Shown: positions 1 to 6,641 of the stretch, in pieces | Layout: the number at the start of each line of letters is the position of its first letter | Position numbering within the stretch: position 1 is the stretch's first letter | Assembly (NCBI GenBank): GCA_051881895.1 | Contig: JBJEQT010000060.1 | Coordinates: forward strand, 1-16,071 | Reading direction: 5' to 3' | DNA length: 16,071 nt | Source: UBA3818 sp051881895 | GTDB taxonomy: Bacteria; Bacillota; Clostridia; Oscillospirales; Ruminococcaceae | Position numbers and translations under genes: made by a program | The notes under the pieces: generated by a model | Seen by the model: only the letters and a program-made list of their open reading frames with translations | What the model was told of the DNA's origin: nothing | The model's database searches: none

Positions 1-17
1 CATACGGCTAAGTCTCT

Positions 18-1544
18 TTATTTTTGCGTGCTGTTGTTCTGCAATCCGGCGGAGGAAGTTGTTCCGGTATCCTCCATCAGCGTTACCGTCACTTCAAAAG
101 TGCTTCCCTGAACGGTCTGCCCGCCATAGGAATAGCTGTAGCGGGAGCTGCCGTAAGAAGACCTGCTCGCTCTGAAAATCGTCATTTTCACCTGGTCACC
201 CGGCGCATAATTGCGCAGTACGTCGGACAAGGCGGTGAAGCTGTTGACTGCGGTACCTTCCACCTGGGTAATGACGTCGCCGGCCTGTACTCCCGCGTCC
301 AAAAGGGTGGAGTTGGAGTCGATGCTGTCAATCAGGATACCGCTGGGGATTCCGTTGACGCTGGCAACATATTCATTGATCGCATAGGCGGAAATACCGA
401 GTTTTACCCGTCCGGTAACTCTGCCGTAATTCATCAGATCTTTCAAAATCGGCAGCGCTTCGTCAATGGGGATGGCAAATCCAATGCCTTCATATCCGTC
501 GGCGGCAAGCTTCTGGGAATTAATGCCGATGACCTGGCCGAATTCGTTGACCAGCGCGCCGCCGGAGTTGCCGGGGCTGATGGCTGCGTCAGTCTGGATA
601 AAGTCCATGGTATATCCATCCGTTGCCGCCCGCAAAGAACGGTTCAGGCCGGAGATAATGCCCTCAGAAACGGAACCCGCGTAGGTCAATCCGCCGGGAT
701 TGCCGATGGCAATGGCCTTTTCGCCGACTTTCAGCTCACTGGAAACGCCCAGCTCCGCGGGGATTAGGCCGGAAGCGTCGATCTTAACGACTGCCAGGTC
801 GGTTTTGCTGTCGTAGCCGACGACTGTTCCTTTATAGGTCGTGCCGTCGCTGAGGACGACTTCGAGGCTATCCGCACCCTCGATCACATGGGCGTTGGTG
901 GCAATATAGCCGTCTTCCGAAAGGATAATGCCGGAGCCCTCGCCCGTCGGCTCAAAATAGTTGGACTGGTACTGCACAATACCGACTACCGACGGCGCCA
1001 CTTTTTCGTTGATCTGCGCCGTGGTCAGCGTCCCGTCGGTGGAAACCGTGTTATCCGACGGCTTGCTGTTGGTCTGCAGTTCGGGGACATTCTCGTTCGC
1101 GGGAAGTTCCTCTTTATTTTGAGACTGCGCCGGCGGTTCCACCACATTTTGCTGCGGCACCACCAAACTGTAAATGCCGAATACGGCAAAGCTCAGCACC
1201 GTAACGCCCAGCAAAGCCCCGACAATTCCCGCAAAGATCTTCAGGCCTTTTCCGCTTTTCTTTTTCGGCGGTTTTTGCGGGCCGCCGTACTCTGGAAAGC
1301 TCCACTGATCCGCGGGATTCGGCCCCTGCGGAGGGATCTGCCCCGTACCCGCCATCGGATGCTGTGCGAAGGGGTATCCGCCGGGAGGCGGCGCCTGCCG
1401 GTTCACCGGCGGCTGATACTGATAAGCCTGGCTTTCCTGTGCCGGACCGGCAGCCACTTCTTCCGGGCCTGCCGCTGCGGTTTCGTCAGCCAAGGGATTG
1501 TTTTCCAAAGAGCCGGTCATGTTATTGTTTTCCATGTCATTCAT
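18..1544 (-). CDS. HtrA/DegP-like membrane-anchored serine protease with PDZ domain
   Basis: Trypsin-fold (S1C) protease that, in this family, degrades or refolds damaged proteins outside the membrane. The 508 residues are ordered as a cytoplasmic Pro/Gln-rich tail (1-95), a Lys-rich stop and one membrane helix (about 101-129), a linker, the protease domain (about 175-370) and one PDZ domain (about 380-490). The triad is visible: His219 in TNAHV, Asp249 in KTDLAV and Ser327 in GNSGG. The start is fixed by AAAGGAGG eight bases before ATG 1544; ATGs at codons 4 and 9 lack this. A Ser/Tyr-rich insertion (about 459-478) sits inside the PDZ domain. It lies downstream of a response regulator and kinase on the same strand, a grouping that recalls Bacillus CssRS control of htrA, though that link is inference. 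Its terminator would lie outside the window. Confidence 0.95.
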   Translation of the reverse strand: MNDMENNNMTGSLENNPLADETAAAGPEEVAAGPAQESQAYQYQPPVNRQAPPPGGYPFAQHPMAGTGQIPPQGPNPADQWSFPEYGGPQKPPKKKSGKGLKIFAGIVGALLGVTVLSFAVFGIYSLVVPQQNVVEPPAQSQNKEELPANENVPELQTNSKPSDNTVSTDGTLTTAQINEKVAPSVVGIVQYQSNYFEPTGEGSGIILSEDGYIATNAHVIEGADSLEVVLSDGTTYKGTVVGYDSKTDLAVVKIDASGLIPAELGVSSELKVGEKAIAIGNPGGLTYAGSVSEGIISGLNRSLRAATDGYTMDFIQTDAAISPGNSGGALVNEFGQVIGINSQKLAADGYEGIGFAIPIDEALPILKDLMNYGRVTGRVKLGISAYAINEYVASVNGIPSGILIDSIDSNSTLLDAGVQAGDVITQVEGTAVNSFTALSDVLRNYAPGDQVKMTIFRASRSSYGSSRYSYSYGGQTVQGSTFEVTVTLMEDTGTTSSAGLQNNSTQK

Positions 1545-1618
1545 GCTCTATTCCTCCTTTGTATCCTGAAAAAGCTTTGCATCCCGCAGGATCCGCCGCT
1601 GTTTTTTTAACTGATCTT

Positions 1619-1654
1619 ATTATAGAAAGAAAATATGTCTATTGCGTAACAGAC
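1619..1654 (-). promoter_or_regulatory. Candidate htrA promoter with imperfect dyad
   Basis: On the minus strand there is a perfect TATAAT at 1619-1624, placing transcription start about 68 bases before the htrA ATG. The -35 is poor (TTACGC with a 19-base spacer). Covering the -35 area at 1637-1654 is an imperfect dyad, GTCTATTGCGTAACAGAC, with 7 of 9 pairs matching. A good -10 with weak -35 and an overlapping dyad suggests an activator-dependent promoter, possibly bound by the regulator encoded upstream. No terminator hairpin is visible after the kinase, so read-through from it is also possible. Confidence 0.45.
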
Positions 1655-1674
1655 TCTTTAAAAAAAATGGGGAA

Positions 1675-3132
1675 TTATCCGTTTTTTCTAAATAAATTTT
1701 GTGAATTTTTTGTTCCGGCGCTGGGAACAGAAAATGCGAATTCCGTATATTCCCCTTCTTTGGAGCTGACATGGATTTCTCCGCCGTGCAGCTGAATCAC
1801 CGTGCGCACGATGTAAAGGCCCAGCCCCACACCCGTTTTGTCCTGACTGCGGGAGCGATCGGTCTTATAAAAGCGCTCGAATACGTTGGGCAGATCCTGC
1901 GGCGCGATTCCGGCGCCGGAATTGCGGATTGCCACCAATGTGCGTGCGCCGTCGCTGTGGTATTTCACCTCGATGTATCCGCCCTCATTGACGAACTTCA
2001 CTGCGTTTTCAATCAGGTTGTAGACCACCTGATGCATCAGGTCCGGGTCGGCGCTGACCATGATTTTATCCACGTCCAGCCCGATGATATCCAGGTTTTT
2101 TGCCTCAATCGCCTGCTCAAAGCTGAAAATCACTTGGCAAACGGTACTGTTCAAATCGAATTCCGCCGGATTCAGCTTCATCTCCCCCGCTTCGATCTTG
2201 GCCAGATCCAGCATGGACCGGACCATGCGGGACAGGCGCTTCACCTCATCGGATACGATAGCCAGGTACTGATGGTGCTTTTCCGCCGGGATGGTTCCAT
2301 CCAGAATGCCATCCACAAATCCGCCGATGGTAGTCATCGGCGTTTTCAACTCATGGGAAACATTGGCCACAAAACTGCGGTTCATCGCCTCATTGCGTGC
2401 CAGCGCCTCCGCCATATAGTTAAATTCATTGGCCAGCTGGCCGATCTCATCGCTACTGTTGACCTGTATCCGTGCCGTATAATCCCCCCTGGAAAAGCTC
2501 TGGGTTGCGGCCAGCATATCCCGCAGCGGCTTTACCATACGGGCCGTCACAAAATAGATGACAATAAAAGCGATGACGACCATTGTCAGGGAACTTAGTA
2601 AGAACATATTGAGAAGCTGTCCCAAAAAAATACTCAGGCTGCTGGCGGAAGCGGATATAAATACAAATCCTGTAATTTGTCCGTTTGGCAGCCCGATTGG
2701 CCGCGCTACTGTGTAATTTTTGCTTTTATATGCGCCGCCTAACCGGCCTGTTTCCTGATAGCTGCCGTTCGCCGTCTGTTTCAGAATGCTTTCCGGCACA
2801 GTATTCTGCCCCGCGACAAACAGATCCGTATCTGTGCAGATTAAAATTTTCCCCTCGGTATCAGAAAGAAAAATTGTCGCTTCAATCGCGTCGGCCAATA
2901 CGGAATAGACCGAAGTTAACGTTTTTTCATCTACATACAGATAGTTATTCTTTTGGTAATCGGTTAATGTCAAAGCTGCCGCCTGGCTTACATACCGGTC
3001 CAGCACTTTCAGCTTGTCGCTGCGAAAATACTGAGACGCAAATCCCATCAGCAAAGCGCCCAGCACCGTGATGCTCGCCAAAATCATACCAGTACAGATG
3101 GTAAAATATTTGGTAAATAAATTTTTCTGCAT
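1675..3132 (-). CDS. Two-component sensor histidine kinase (HAMP, HisKA, HATPase_c)
   Basis: Membrane sensor kinase of 485 residues that should phosphorylate the regulator encoded just upstream. Order: membrane helix 1 (about 9-31), extracytoplasmic sensing domain (about 32-168), membrane helix 2 (about 170-196), HAMP linker (about 197-247), dimerisation/phosphoacceptor helix with His260 in NVSHELKTPM, and a Bergerat ATPase domain with N box NLIENAVKF, G1 NSGAGIAP, F box FERFYKTD and G2 GVGLGLYIV. The reading frame extends upstream to 3177, but I chose ATG 3132 because GGAAGGA lies about 11 bases before it and because the protein then opens with a normal positively charged stretch plus helix; the longer start would lie inside a hairpin. 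Gap to the regulator is 89 bases. The signal sensed cannot be told from the sequence; HtrA downstream suggests envelope stress. Confidence 0.94.
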   Translation of the reverse strand: MQKNLFTKYFTICTGMILASITVLGALLMGFASQYFRSDKLKVLDRYVSQAAALTLTDYQKNNYLYVDEKTLTSVYSVLADAIEATIFLSDTEGKILICTDTDLFVAGQNTVPESILKQTANGSYQETGRLGGAYKSKNYTVARPIGLPNGQITGFVFISASASSLSIFLGQLLNMFLLSSLTMVVIAFIVIYFVTARMVKPLRDMLAATQSFSRGDYTARIQVNSSDEIGQLANEFNYMAEALARNEAMNRSFVANVSHELKTPMTTIGGFVDGILDGTIPAEKHHQYLAIVSDEVKRLSRMVRSMLDLAKIEAGEMKLNPAEFDLNSTVCQVIFSFEQAIEAKNLDIIGLDVDKIMVSADPDLMHQVVYNLIENAVKFVNEGGYIEVKYHSDGARTLVAIRNSGAGIAPQDLPNVFERFYKTDRSRSQDKTGVGLGLYIVRTVIQLHGGEIHVSSKEGEYTEFAFSVPSAGTKNSQNLFRKNG

Positions 3133-3161
3133 CGAACAATCCGTCCTTCCGAAATAGAAAA

Positions 3162-3200
3162 CCGCGGCAGCCGGCACTCAAAAGGCACCGGCTGCCGCGG
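3162..3200 (-). terminator. Intercistronic GC-rich hairpin between regulator and kinase
   Basis: A perfect 13-base inverted repeat (CCGCGGCAGCCGG at 3162-3174, its complement at 3188-3200) with a 13-base loop. Read on the minus strand the second arm is followed by TTTTCTATTTC, so it resembles an intrinsic terminator or attenuator between the regulator stop and the kinase ribosome site. The T tract is short and interrupted, so partial termination or a stabilising 3' structure is as likely as full termination. Confidence 0.6.
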
Positions 3201-3221
3201 GAAAAGCCCTTCTGTGAAAGA

Positions 3222-3914
3222 TTACTCTTTTACTTCAAATTTATAGCCAACGCCCCAAACCGTTTTGAGTGTCCACTTGTCCGAAACACCCTCCAGCTTT
3301 TCGCGAAGGCGTTTCACATGCACGTCTACCGTTCTGGAATCGCCATAATATTCAAACCCCCACACCTCGTCCAACAGTTGGTCGCGGGTGTATACCCGGT
3401 TGGGATTGCTGGCCAGATGATACAGAAGTTCCAGTTCCTTGGGCGGGGTATCCACCACTTTTCCATCCACTTTCAGCTCATACTTGGTCATATTGACCAC
3501 CAGCTTGTCGTAGCTGACTTCCTTGATATCGTTTTCCGCGGCGCTCTTTCCGGTTCTGCGCAGCACCGCTTTGATCCGGGCCACGATCTCCTTGGTTTCA
3601 AACGGCTTTACCACATAGTCATCGGCGCCCAGTTCCAGCCCCAGCACCTTGTCAAAGGTCTCGCCCTTGGCAGTGATCATAATAATCGGGCATTCCGATT
3701 TTTTACGGATTTCCCGGCAGACCTGCCATCCGTCCAGCCTGGGCATCATCACATCCAAAAGGATAATATCCGGATTTTCCGCCGAAAAACGGGCAAGGGC
3801 TTCCTCCCCGTCGCCGGCCAGAACGACCTGAAATCCTTCCTTCACCAGATAAAGCCGCAAAAGTTCGCAGATATTTTTATCATCGTCCGCAACCAGGACC
3901 TTTCCCATTGCCAT
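3222..3914 (-). CDS. OmpR/PhoB-family response regulator
   Basis: DNA-binding transcription regulator of 230 residues, the normal length of the family. The receiver domain (about 4-118) shows the acidic cluster ADDD (10-12), phosphoacceptor Asp54 in LLDVMMP, Thr81 in MITAKGE and Lys103 in VVKPFE. The C-terminal winged helix (about 130-228) shows PPKELELLYHLA and the recognition region SRTVDVHVKRLREKL. ATG 3914 is chosen because AAGGAGGT stands just upstream with good spacing; the second Met at codon 3 is less well placed. It is followed by the cognate kinase and then htrA on the same strand. The upstream gap holds a TATAAT without a good -35 and a perfect 7-base dyad, which fits autoregulation. 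Which orthologous system this is (PhoP, WalR, CssR-like) cannot be decided. Confidence 0.95.
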   Translation of the reverse strand: MAMGKVLVADDDKNICELLRLYLVKEGFQVVLAGDGEEALARFSAENPDIILLDVMMPRLDGWQVCREIRKKSECPIIMITAKGETFDKVLGLELGADDYVVKPFETKEIVARIKAVLRRTGKSAAENDIKEVSYDKLVVNMTKYELKVDGKVVDTPPKELELLYHLASNPNRVYTRDQLLDEVWGFEYYGDSRTVDVHVKRLREKLEGVSDKWTLKTVWGVGYKFEVKE

Positions 3915-3968
3915 ATTGTTACCTCCTTGCCAGCCCGGGCAAAGCCCGAACGCCGCATTCTGAATACC

Positions 3969-4015
3969 ATTATACCCGAAAAAAAGCGTGAAAGGTTACA
4001 AATTTATAAACCTTT
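3969..4015 (-). promoter_or_regulatory. Candidate regulator promoter with operator-like dyad
   Basis: Minus-strand TATAAT at 3969-3974 gives a start about 48 bases before the regulator ATG. No convincing -35 is present at 16-18 bases. Upstream is a perfect inverted repeat, AAAGGTT at 3991-3997 and AACCTTT at 4009-4015, separated by 11 AT-rich bases, occupying the place where an OmpR-type activator would bind. The use as an operator is inference. Confidence 0.45.
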
Positions 4016-4036
4016 TGCAGATATTCTGAAACGCTC

Positions 4037-4065
4037 TTGCCGCAGCCGCTTTTTCTATGTATAAT
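4037..4065 (+). promoter_or_regulatory. Sigma-A type promoter for ychF
   Basis: TTGCCG at 4037-4042 and TATAAT at 4060-4065 with a 17-base spacer. Predicted start near 4072, leaving a leader of about 97 bases before ychF. Confidence 0.7.
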
Positions 4066-4168
4066 TATAGTTTGTAAAAACCCGTTTGTATAGAGGTTTT
4101 CCGGGAAAAAAGGCATACGCCGCCGAAAAAAGAACCTATACAACGTTTTGAAAGGACGAAATGTCAAG

Positions 4169-5266
4169 ATGAAATTAGGTATCGTGGGTCTGCCCAACGT
4201 GGGCAAAAGCACCCTTTTCAACGCTATTACCAATGCCGGCGCCGAGTCGGCCAACTATCCATTCTGCACCATTGAGCCTAACGTAGGCGTAGTGGCGGTG
4301 CCGGACCGGCGGCTGGACGTGCTGGCAAAGATGTACGACCCGGATAAATACACCCCCGCCATCATCGAATTTGTGGATATCGCGGGTCTGGTGAAAGGCG
4401 CCTCCAAGGGCGAGGGGCTCGGCAACAAGTTTCTGTCCCACATCCGGGAAGTGGACGCTATTATCCATGTGGTCCGCTGCTTCCAAAGCACCGAGATCAT
4501 CCATGTAGACGGCGAAATCGGCCCTGCCCGGGATATTGAGACCATTAACCTGGAATTGATCTTCTCCGATCTCGACGTGTTGGAACGCCGGATCGACAAA
4601 GCGCAGAAAGCGGCGAAAGCCGATAAGAAATATCTGGAGGAAGTGGAGCTGCTGCAGCGGCTCAAAGCCCATCTGGAACAGGGAAAATCTGCCCGCTCGT
4701 TCCAAACCAACAGCGATGAGGAAGAGCAGATTCTCTCTTCCATCTCTCTTCTGTCCGCCAAACCGGTCATTTATGCGGCCAATCTGAGCGAGGATGATTT
4801 TCTCGGCTCTTTGGAGGAAAATCCTTTCTACCGACAGGTCTGCGAGATTGCCGAGGCGGAAGGCTCCTTGGTGCTGCCCATCTGCGCCAAAATTGAAGAG
4901 GACATCGCCAATATGTCCAAAGAGGACAAACAGCTTTTCCTCGACGAGCTGGGGCTGGAATCCTCCGGTCTGGACCGTCTGATTCAAAAGGGTTACGAGC
5001 TGCTGGGCCTGATTTCCTATCTGACCGCCGGCAAGCAGGAGGTTCGTGCCTGGACCATCAAAAAAGGGACCAAAGCACCTCAGGCGGCGGGCAAAATCCA
5101 TTCGGACTTTGAAAAAGGCTTCATCCGGGCGGAAGTTGTGGCTTTCGACGACCTGGAAGCCTGCGGTTCTATGGCTGCCGCCAAGGAAAAAGGCCTGGTC
5201 CGCTCCGAGGGCAAGGAATACGTATTCCAGGACGGCGATGTGGTGTTGTTCCGCTTTAACGTCTGA
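4169..5266 (+). CDS. ychF: YchF/OLA1-family ATPase
   Basis: Obg-related P-loop NTPase that binds ribosomes and, unlike most of its relatives, prefers ATP; linked to translation and oxidative stress responses in studied bacteria. The protein is 365 residues, the usual family length. Visible are the P loop GLPNVGKS (7-14), the G2/G3 region with DIAGLVKGASKGEG (from 70), an NLSE sequence where GTPases have NKxD, a coiled-coil insertion (about 130-185), and the C-terminal TGS domain ending in QDGDVVLFRFNV. The frame is open back to a TTG at 4148, but ATG 4169 gives the standard MKLGIVGLPNVGKS beginning. The ribosome site AAAGGA (4151-4156) is 12 bases from this ATG, rather far, and only 4 bases from an out-of-frame ATG at 4161. 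It stands alone between its own promoter and terminator. Confidence 0.96.
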   Translation: MKLGIVGLPNVGKSTLFNAITNAGAESANYPFCTIEPNVGVVAVPDRRLDVLAKMYDPDKYTPAIIEFVDIAGLVKGASKGEGLGNKFLSHIREVDAIIHVVRCFQSTEIIHVDGEIGPARDIETINLELIFSDLDVLERRIDKAQKAAKADKKYLEEVELLQRLKAHLEQGKSARSFQTNSDEEEQILSSISLLSAKPVIYAANLSEDDFLGSLEENPFYRQVCEIAEAEGSLVLPICAKIEEDIANMSKEDKQLFLDELGLESSGLDRLIQKGYELLGLISYLTAGKQEVRAWTIKKGTKAPQAAGKIHSDFEKGFIRAEVVAFDDLEACGSMAAAKEKGLVRSEGKEYVFQDGDVVLFRFNV

Positions 5267-5289
5267 TTTGCGCCATCTGTCAAAAACAT

Positions 5290-5330
5290 ACCCCGGCCGC
5301 ATCCACTGGGTGCTGGCCGGGGTGTTTTTT
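5290..5330 (+). terminator. Intrinsic terminator after ychF, probably bidirectional
   Basis: Nine-base stem ACCCCGGCC (5290-5298) with GGCCGGGGT (5315-5323), followed by G and six T (5325-5330). On the minus strand the stem is followed by ATGTTTTTG, so it may also end the convergent acetyltransferase transcript. Confidence 0.85.
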
Positions 5331-5404
5331 ATCCCGTCCGCCAGCCTGCCGCCAAATCCCCTTTTGATTTTGGCCGCAGACCGCGTTTTTCTTCTGTTTT
5401 TGGC

Positions 5405-5977
5405 TTATCGGTCATAATCTTCAGACCGGTATTCTTCCGCCAGAATGCTGTACACCGCAGCGTCCACCACTCCCCGGTTATTGTAGTCCGCCTGCCGCAA
5501 TGTTCCCTCATAGCAAAGACCGCTCTTGGCCATGACCCGCCCGGAGCCCGGGTTGTTCGGGTCGTGCTGCGCGCAGATGCGGTTGGCCCCCACCTGCTCA
5601 AAGAAAAAGGGAATAATCCGCCGGAACGCCTCGGTCACAATCCCTTTTCCCCACCATCTTCGCCCAATGCAATAGCCGATTTCCACCATACCGATCCTCT
5701 CATCCATTCCCACAGCGCCGATGGTCCCGATCGGCTCGTCCGGCCCATCTTTACACACGATCGCCCATTGGTAAAAATTCATTTTGGCGTAACTGATAAT
5801 CCAGTCTTGCAGAATTTTTCTGGTCTCTTCCGGGGTTTGGCAGGGGGACCAGCGCAAAAATTCCGTCACTTTCTCATCGCTCTCCCAGTTTCGGAAAGCG
5901 GGCACCGCGTCATCTTCCCGGAACCTTCTCAGCACCAACCGCGGCGTTTCCAGCCTGACTGTTCCAACATGCCTCAT
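5405..5977 (-). CDS. GNAT-family N-acetyltransferase, RimJ/RimL type
   Basis: Acetyl-CoA dependent N-acetyltransferase of 190 residues (Acetyltransf_3 group). The opening LETPRLVLRRF (9-19) is the hallmark of this subgroup; the acetyl-CoA pyrophosphate loop is seen as RRWWGKGIVTEA (106-117), and the late region shows NNPGSGRVMAKSGL (141-154), the usual alpha-4 segment. Relatives acetylate ribosomal protein N termini, aminoglycoside-like drugs or small amines; the substrate here is unknown. ATG 5977 is supported by AGGAGGG six bases upstream. The ATG overlaps the stop of the preceding small ORF as ATGA (5974-5977), so translation may be coupled. Upstream regulation is unusual: a promoter-like element, a terminator and a tiny ORF precede the pair. 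Confidence 0.92.
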   Translation of the reverse strand: MRHVGTVRLETPRLVLRRFREDDAVPAFRNWESDEKVTEFLRWSPCQTPEETRKILQDWIISYAKMNFYQWAIVCKDGPDEPIGTIGAVGMDERIGMVEIGYCIGRRWWGKGIVTEAFRRIIPFFFEQVGANRICAQHDPNNPGSGRVMAKSGLCYEGTLRQADYNNRGVVDAAVYSILAEEYRSEDYDR

Positions 5978-6258
5978 CCTTTTCCCTCCTGATTTTTATG
6001 AACCGGCTTTCCGGTCCTTTCTTTTCTGTGCCGCCAGCTTGACTGCGAAAAAACGGCCGACACCAAAAGGCTGCCAATGCCGCATCCTAATACGGTCCAT
6101 CCGAACCCGGCCGCCGACACTTCTCCCCGCTGCCAATTGGCCAGCGTTATGCCCAATACGGCTCCAACCCAACTGCCAATTCTCAGCGCCTGCCAAGTAT
6201 GCGCCGGACCAGTTTTTGCGCTCCATCCGCTCAGCTTTTTTTCGGTTTTCTTCATCAT
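5974..6258 (-). CDS. Small two-helix membrane protein, unknown function
   Basis: An ORF of 94 residues from ATG 6258 (an ATG at 6255 follows directly). It has a Lys-rich N terminus, two hydrophobic stretches (about 26-42 and 52-71), and a basic C-terminal tail (WRHRKERTGKPVHKNQ), as expected of a small inner-membrane protein with both ends in the cytoplasm. I do not recognise a family. Support for it being real: hydrophobic periodicity, and a stop that overlaps the acetyltransferase start by ATGA. Against it: no good ribosome site upstream, and a consensus-like -10 lies on top of the candidate ATGs. In-frame TTG 6282 and GTG 6273 are alternatives but have no better ribosome site. Confidence 0.5.
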   Translation of the reverse strand: MMKKTEKKLSGWSAKTGPAHTWQALRIGSWVGAVLGITLANWQRGEVSAAGFGWTVLGCGIGSLLVSAVFSQSSWRHRKERTGKPVHKNQEGKG

Positions 6259-6282
6259 AGCAAAAAATACCACCGCATGCAA
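6254..6282 (-). promoter_or_regulatory. Extended -10 promoter candidate before the acetyltransferase pair
   Basis: Minus strand TTGCAT (6277-6282), 17-base spacer, TATGAT (6254-6259), with TGC directly before the -10. The -10 coincides with the ATGATG proposed as start of the small membrane ORF, so a transcript from here (about 6247) could serve the acetyltransferase but not that start. Confidence 0.5.
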
Positions 6283-6309
6283 AAAAAGAGCCGAAACGGC
6301 TCTTTTTTT
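6281..6309 (-). terminator. Intrinsic terminator (symmetric) downstream of a 16-codon ORF
   Basis: Stem GAGCCG/CGGCTC with a three-base loop, flanked by seven A and seven T, so both arms are 13-base perfect complements and either strand gives a T tract. No plus-strand gene ends here, so the likely user is the minus-strand transcript carrying the tiny ORF at 6348-6398. Confidence 0.8.
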
Positions 6310-6347
6310 GCTGGGGTGCTGTTTTCCAACGCAGATCGATTATGGAA

Positions 6348-6398
6348 CTAAAATAAGTATAATAATACCGAAATCACCCATTTTTTCAACTCTTCCAT
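6348..6398 (-). CDS. Candidate 16-residue leader or small peptide ORF
   Basis: Short ORF encoding MEELKKWVISVLLYLF and ending in TAG. It is preceded by AAAGGAGG seven bases before the ATG, as strong a ribosome site as the best ones in this window. About 40 bases after the stop comes an intrinsic terminator, and then the membrane-ORF/acetyltransferase pair. The peptide has an acidic/basic head and a hydrophobic tail. It could be a regulatory leader peptide whose translation affects the terminator, as for many resistance genes, or a stand-alone small peptide. I find no clear antiterminator pairing and no good promoter in the 200 bases upstream, so the role is open. Confidence 0.5.
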   Translation of the reverse strand: MEELKKWVISVLLYLF

Positions 6399-6614
6399 TT
6401 TCCTTCCTCCTTTGTGGCTTATGTTTTCTCTCTTTGTAAAAGAAAACGCCGGAAGTTCTCTTTTTGCTACAAAAAAAGAAAATTTTTCTTTCTATGATAC
6501 CACTTTGTCACAATCGAAAAAAAGAAAAACACGCCGCACTTTGCTTTTTCTTTTGGCAAATAAAACCGGCCGCGGCGATACCAAGGCGCCACGGCGCGGT
6601 TGGGCCGGGGCAAA
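6399..6614. other. Intergenic region, no gene seen
   Basis: About 215 bases between the tiny ORF and the DUF308 gene terminator. It is AT-rich with A and T runs, plus one GC-rich block (6565-6610). A 17-base palindrome, AAAGAAAATTTTTCTTT, lies at 6475-6491. I see no convincing promoter: TATCAT on the minus strand (6493-6498) lacks a -35. A plus-strand open frame at 6412-6669 has no ribosome site and runs into the terminator, so I do not call it. Confidence 0.5.
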
Positions 6615-6641
6615 GAAAAAAGAGCGGATGTTCCGCTCTTT
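6612..6641 (-). terminator. Intrinsic terminator of the degV/DUF308 transcript
   Basis: Minus-strand stem AAAGAGCGGA/TCCGCTCTTT (6619-6628 and 6632-6641) with a three-base loop, followed by a T tract interrupted by one C. The stem begins within the DUF308 stop codon. Confidence 0.85.

Noticed and set aside
4175..5302. A 375-codon open frame on the minus strand opposite ychF
   Set aside because: It mirrors the codon pattern of ychF, has no ribosome site, and the protein has no recognisable features; the plus-strand gene is certain.
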